The notes beneath the pieces were generated by a model. That model ran no database searches. It was not told the DNA's origin and saw nothing but the letters and a program-made list of their open reading frames with translations. The position numbers were made by a program, and so were the translations under genes. Positions 6,892 through 8,343 of a stretch of DNA of 8,343 bases are shown here, piece by piece (positions within the stretch are counted from its first letter, which is position 1; each line of letters begins with the position of its first letter). Location: positions 1 through 8,343 of the forward strand of contig JAWXVA010000102.1 of assembly GCA_044425815.1 (NCBI GenBank), in the 5' to 3' direction. This DNA is from CAUPWF01 sp044425815. GTDB taxonomy: Bacteria > Bacillota > Clostridia > Lachnospirales > Lachnospiraceae.

Positions 6892-6943
6892 TATCTTATA
6901 TTACATACTTCCATATGTAAAGTATGCACTTCACAGTAAGATA
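6892..6943. repeat. Nested palindromes ahead of the amino acid importer operon
   Basis: Three inverted repeats share this stretch. TATCTTA (6892-6898) pairs with TAAGATA (6937-6943). CATACTT (6904-6910) pairs with AAGTATG (6920-6926). TTACATA (6901-6907) pairs with TATGTAA (6914-6920) and excludes the second. They overlap the possible promoter at 6893-6921. They could be repressor sites or, if transcription starts further upstream, a leader RNA with alternative folds. No T-run follows, so this is not a terminator for the reductase gene. Confidence 0.55.
6893..6921 (-). promoter_or_regulatory. Possible promoter of the amino acid importer operon
   Basis: The minus strand reads TTTACA (6921-6916), a 17-base spacer, then TAAGAT (6898-6893); the overlapping TATAAG at 15 bases is an alternative -10. 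The match is moderate. A perfect TATAAT at 6841-6836, nearer the gene, is another candidate but has only a poor -35 (TTGGAC at 15 bases). The true start could be at either. Confidence 0.4.
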
Positions 6944-6977
6944 GTTTCCAAAAGATACTATTGTTGCATGTCATCTG

Positions 6978-8123
6978 TTAGTTTATGAGAGGTTCATACA
7001 TCGCTGCCACATCCGTTAATCGTTCCATGATATTAATATGTTGTGGACATTGCGCTTCACAAGCACCGCATGAGATACATTCTGAAGGCTTTCCTAATCC
7101 ATCAATCCTAATTTTAAATTTATTGATATTAATCGGCTTTTCTCCTTCTGTCCCTAACATCTTATTATCATTCCACACTCCAAATACTCCTGGAATATTA
7201 ATATTCATAGGACATCCTGGCACACAGTATTTACAATCTGTACATGGAATCTTATCTGTAGAGTTCATAATATCTACCGCTTCTTTAATCACCTGATACT
7301 CTTCTTCCTTTAGCGGTGTAAATTCTTTCATATAAGACAGATTATCAACCACTTGTTCAATCGTTGACATCCCACTTAATACTGTCAAAATATTTTCTAA
7401 CGAAGCACAGTAGCGAATTGCCCATGATGGAATCGACATATCTGGACGATAGGTCTTCATCAATTGGTCTGCTTTCTTTGGAATCGTAGCTAATGTTCCA
7501 CCTTTTACTGGTTCCATAATAATAATTGGTTTCTTGTATTTTAATGCTATTTCATAACAAGCTTTCGATTGTATCTCATCTGATTCCCAATCGAGATAAT
7601 TAATCTGTAACTGCACAAAATCCATGTCGTCCCCATGTTCTCTTAGTATTTTCTCCAACACGTCTGGTTTATCATGAAAAGAAAAACCTAAATGTTTGAT
7701 TTTTCCTTCTTTTTTTAATTCAATTAGTGTATCCCACACTTGGAATTCATCAGCTATATTAATTCTTTCCGTACACATAGCGTGCATCAGATAAAAATCA
7801 ATAAATTCCACCCCTAATCTTTCAATAGAAATATCAAAATATTTACGGGTATCTTCTACACTTTTGATAAGCCATATCGGTAATTTCGAAGTTAGTTGAA
7901 AACTATCTCTAGGGTACCGTTCTACAAGAGTTTCTCGTAAGGAATCTTCCGCTCTTTCATCCAAATATGCATATGCGGTATCAAAATACGTAAACCCTTG
8001 TTCCATGAACAAATCTACCATCTTTATCGTTTGTTCTGTATCGATTTCTGTTCCTATCTTAGGTATGCGCATATATCCAAACCCTAGCTTCGGTATATGT
8101 TCACCCAAATATTTTTCACCCAT
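6978..8123 (-). CDS. Aldo/keto reductase with C-terminal Fe-S (ferredoxin-like) domain
   Basis: With the chosen start the protein has 381 residues. An NADPH-type aldo/keto reductase barrel fills about the first 285, and a cysteine-rich domain fills the rest. Counting from the upstream ATG (8129), the catalytic tetrad is Asp50 and Tyr55 (FDTAYAY), Lys82 (TSKLP) and His116 (YLMHAM). The tail carries C-x2-C-x2-C-x3-C at 296-306 and again at 351-361 (CISCGACEAQC), each able to hold a 4Fe-4S cluster. This AKR-ferredoxin fusion is common in anaerobic Clostridia; substrate and electron partner are unknown. The start at 8123 (MGEKYLGEHIPKLGFGYMR) is preferred because AGGAGG lies eight bases upstream. 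The ATG at 8129 is only two bases from that site. It stands alone on its strand, divergent from the MFS gene, with 170 bases before the importer operon. Confidence 0.95.
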   Translation of the reverse strand: MGEKYLGEHIPKLGFGYMRIPKIGTEIDTEQTIKMVDLFMEQGFTYFDTAYAYLDERAEDSLRETLVERYPRDSFQLTSKLPIWLIKSVEDTRKYFDISIERLGVEFIDFYLMHAMCTERINIADEFQVWDTLIELKKEGKIKHLGFSFHDKPDVLEKILREHGDDMDFVQLQINYLDWESDEIQSKACYEIALKYKKPIIIMEPVKGGTLATIPKKADQLMKTYRPDMSIPSWAIRYCASLENILTVLSGMSTIEQVVDNLSYMKEFTPLKEEEYQVIKEAVDIMNSTDKIPCTDCKYCVPGCPMNINIPGVFGVWNDNKMLGTEGEKPININKFKIRIDGLGKPSECISCGACEAQCPQHINIMERLTDVAAMYEPLIN

Positions 8124-8129
8124 TCTCAT

Positions 8130-8253
8130 TGCCTCCTTTAATATTTTCTATACTTATTATAATGCATAATTATGATAAATAGTATCTTTTTTGTAATAGA
8201 TTCGTTATAATCATTCTATTGATTTATATTTTACTACTTAAGGAGTTTCTACC
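8130..8253. promoter_or_regulatory. Divergent promoter region between the reductase and the MFS gene
   Basis: This very AT-rich 124-base gap must hold promoters for both directions. On the plus strand a perfect TATAAT lies at 8206-8211, about 40 bases before the MFS start, but no good -35 is 16-18 bases upstream. On the minus strand TTACAA (8196-8191), a 16-base spacer and CATAAT (8174-8169) form a weak candidate for the reductase. A 10-bp palindrome, CATAATTATG, lies at 8165-8174 over that -10. Individual promoter calls are tentative. Confidence 0.4.
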
Positions 8254-8343
8254 ATGGTTCATTTATTACTAGGAATTATTTATCTCGCATTTATTAGCCT
8301 CGGATTACCCGACGCTGTTTTAGGTTCTGTTTGGCCTACCATG
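8254..8343 (+). CDS. MFS transporter, N-terminal 30 residues only (runs off the right edge)
   Basis: The frame opens at ATG 8254 with AGGAG (8241-8245) eight bases upstream and stays open to the edge. The visible residues start MVHLLLGIIYLAFISLGLP and continue DAVLGSVWPTM. A first membrane helix running into a SLGLPDAVLGSVWP motif is typical of the first helix and first loop of one group of major facilitator transporters (fucose-permease-like, common in Bacillota). Those proteins are normally about 400 residues with 12 helices, so only the first helix is in view. It is divergent from the reductase gene and shares its upstream region. The substrate cannot be inferred. Confidence 0.75.
   Translation, partial: MVHLLLGIIYLAFISLGLPDAVLGSVWPTM

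Noticed and set aside
6944..6962. Possible terminator hairpin just after the reductase gene (ATAGT with ACTAT on the minus strand)
   Set aside because: The stem is only about five pairs plus three after a mismatch, and no T-run follows.

Overview
The window is AT-rich. Its genes are packed mostly on the minus strand with strong AGGAG-type ribosome binding sites, and one promoter is a perfect sigma-A consensus. The gene set is a lipoprotein binding protein, a Gram-positive-style MacB-like exporter and an aldo/keto reductase carrying two four-cysteine Fe-S motifs. Together these point to a low-GC, probably anaerobic Bacillota of the Clostridia type. No genus can be named from the sequence alone.

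Layout from left to right. (1) Positions 1-136 hold the first 45 codons of an unrecognised minus-strand gene; a perfect 14-bp inverted repeat brackets its ribosome binding site and start codon. (2) Positions 291-4245 hold a minus-strand block transcribed right to left: ABC ATPase, membrane-anchored coiled-coil adaptor, MacB/FtsX-type permease, then a small four-helix membrane protein. The first three genes overlap or almost touch and form a tripartite ABC exporter of the MacAB/YknXYZ type. A textbook promoter overlapped by two palindromes drives the block. (3) Positions 4411-4483 hold a long nested hairpin ending in a T-rich stretch, the likely terminator of the next block. (4) Positions 4503-6807 hold a complete polar amino acid ABC importer, also on the minus strand: binding lipoprotein, permease, ATPase, tightly coupled. 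Its 5' region holds several nested palindromes. (5) Positions 6978-8123 hold an aldo/keto reductase with a C-terminal Fe-S domain. (6) From 8254 to the right edge is the divergent start of a plus-strand MFS transporter.

The two ABC systems work in opposite directions: the importer (SBP-permease-ATPase) captures an amino-acid-like solute, and the MacB-like unit is expected to export a peptide, antibiotic or lipid-like compound, or to relieve envelope stress. No regulator gene lies in the window, so whatever binds the palindromes must be encoded elsewhere.

I see no tRNA, rRNA, CRISPR array, transposase or phage gene. The most unusual signals are non-coding: the inverted repeat around the start of the left-edge gene, the double-palindrome promoter of the exporter, and the nested palindromes ahead of the importer. 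Nothing in the coding content amounts to a clearly new system.
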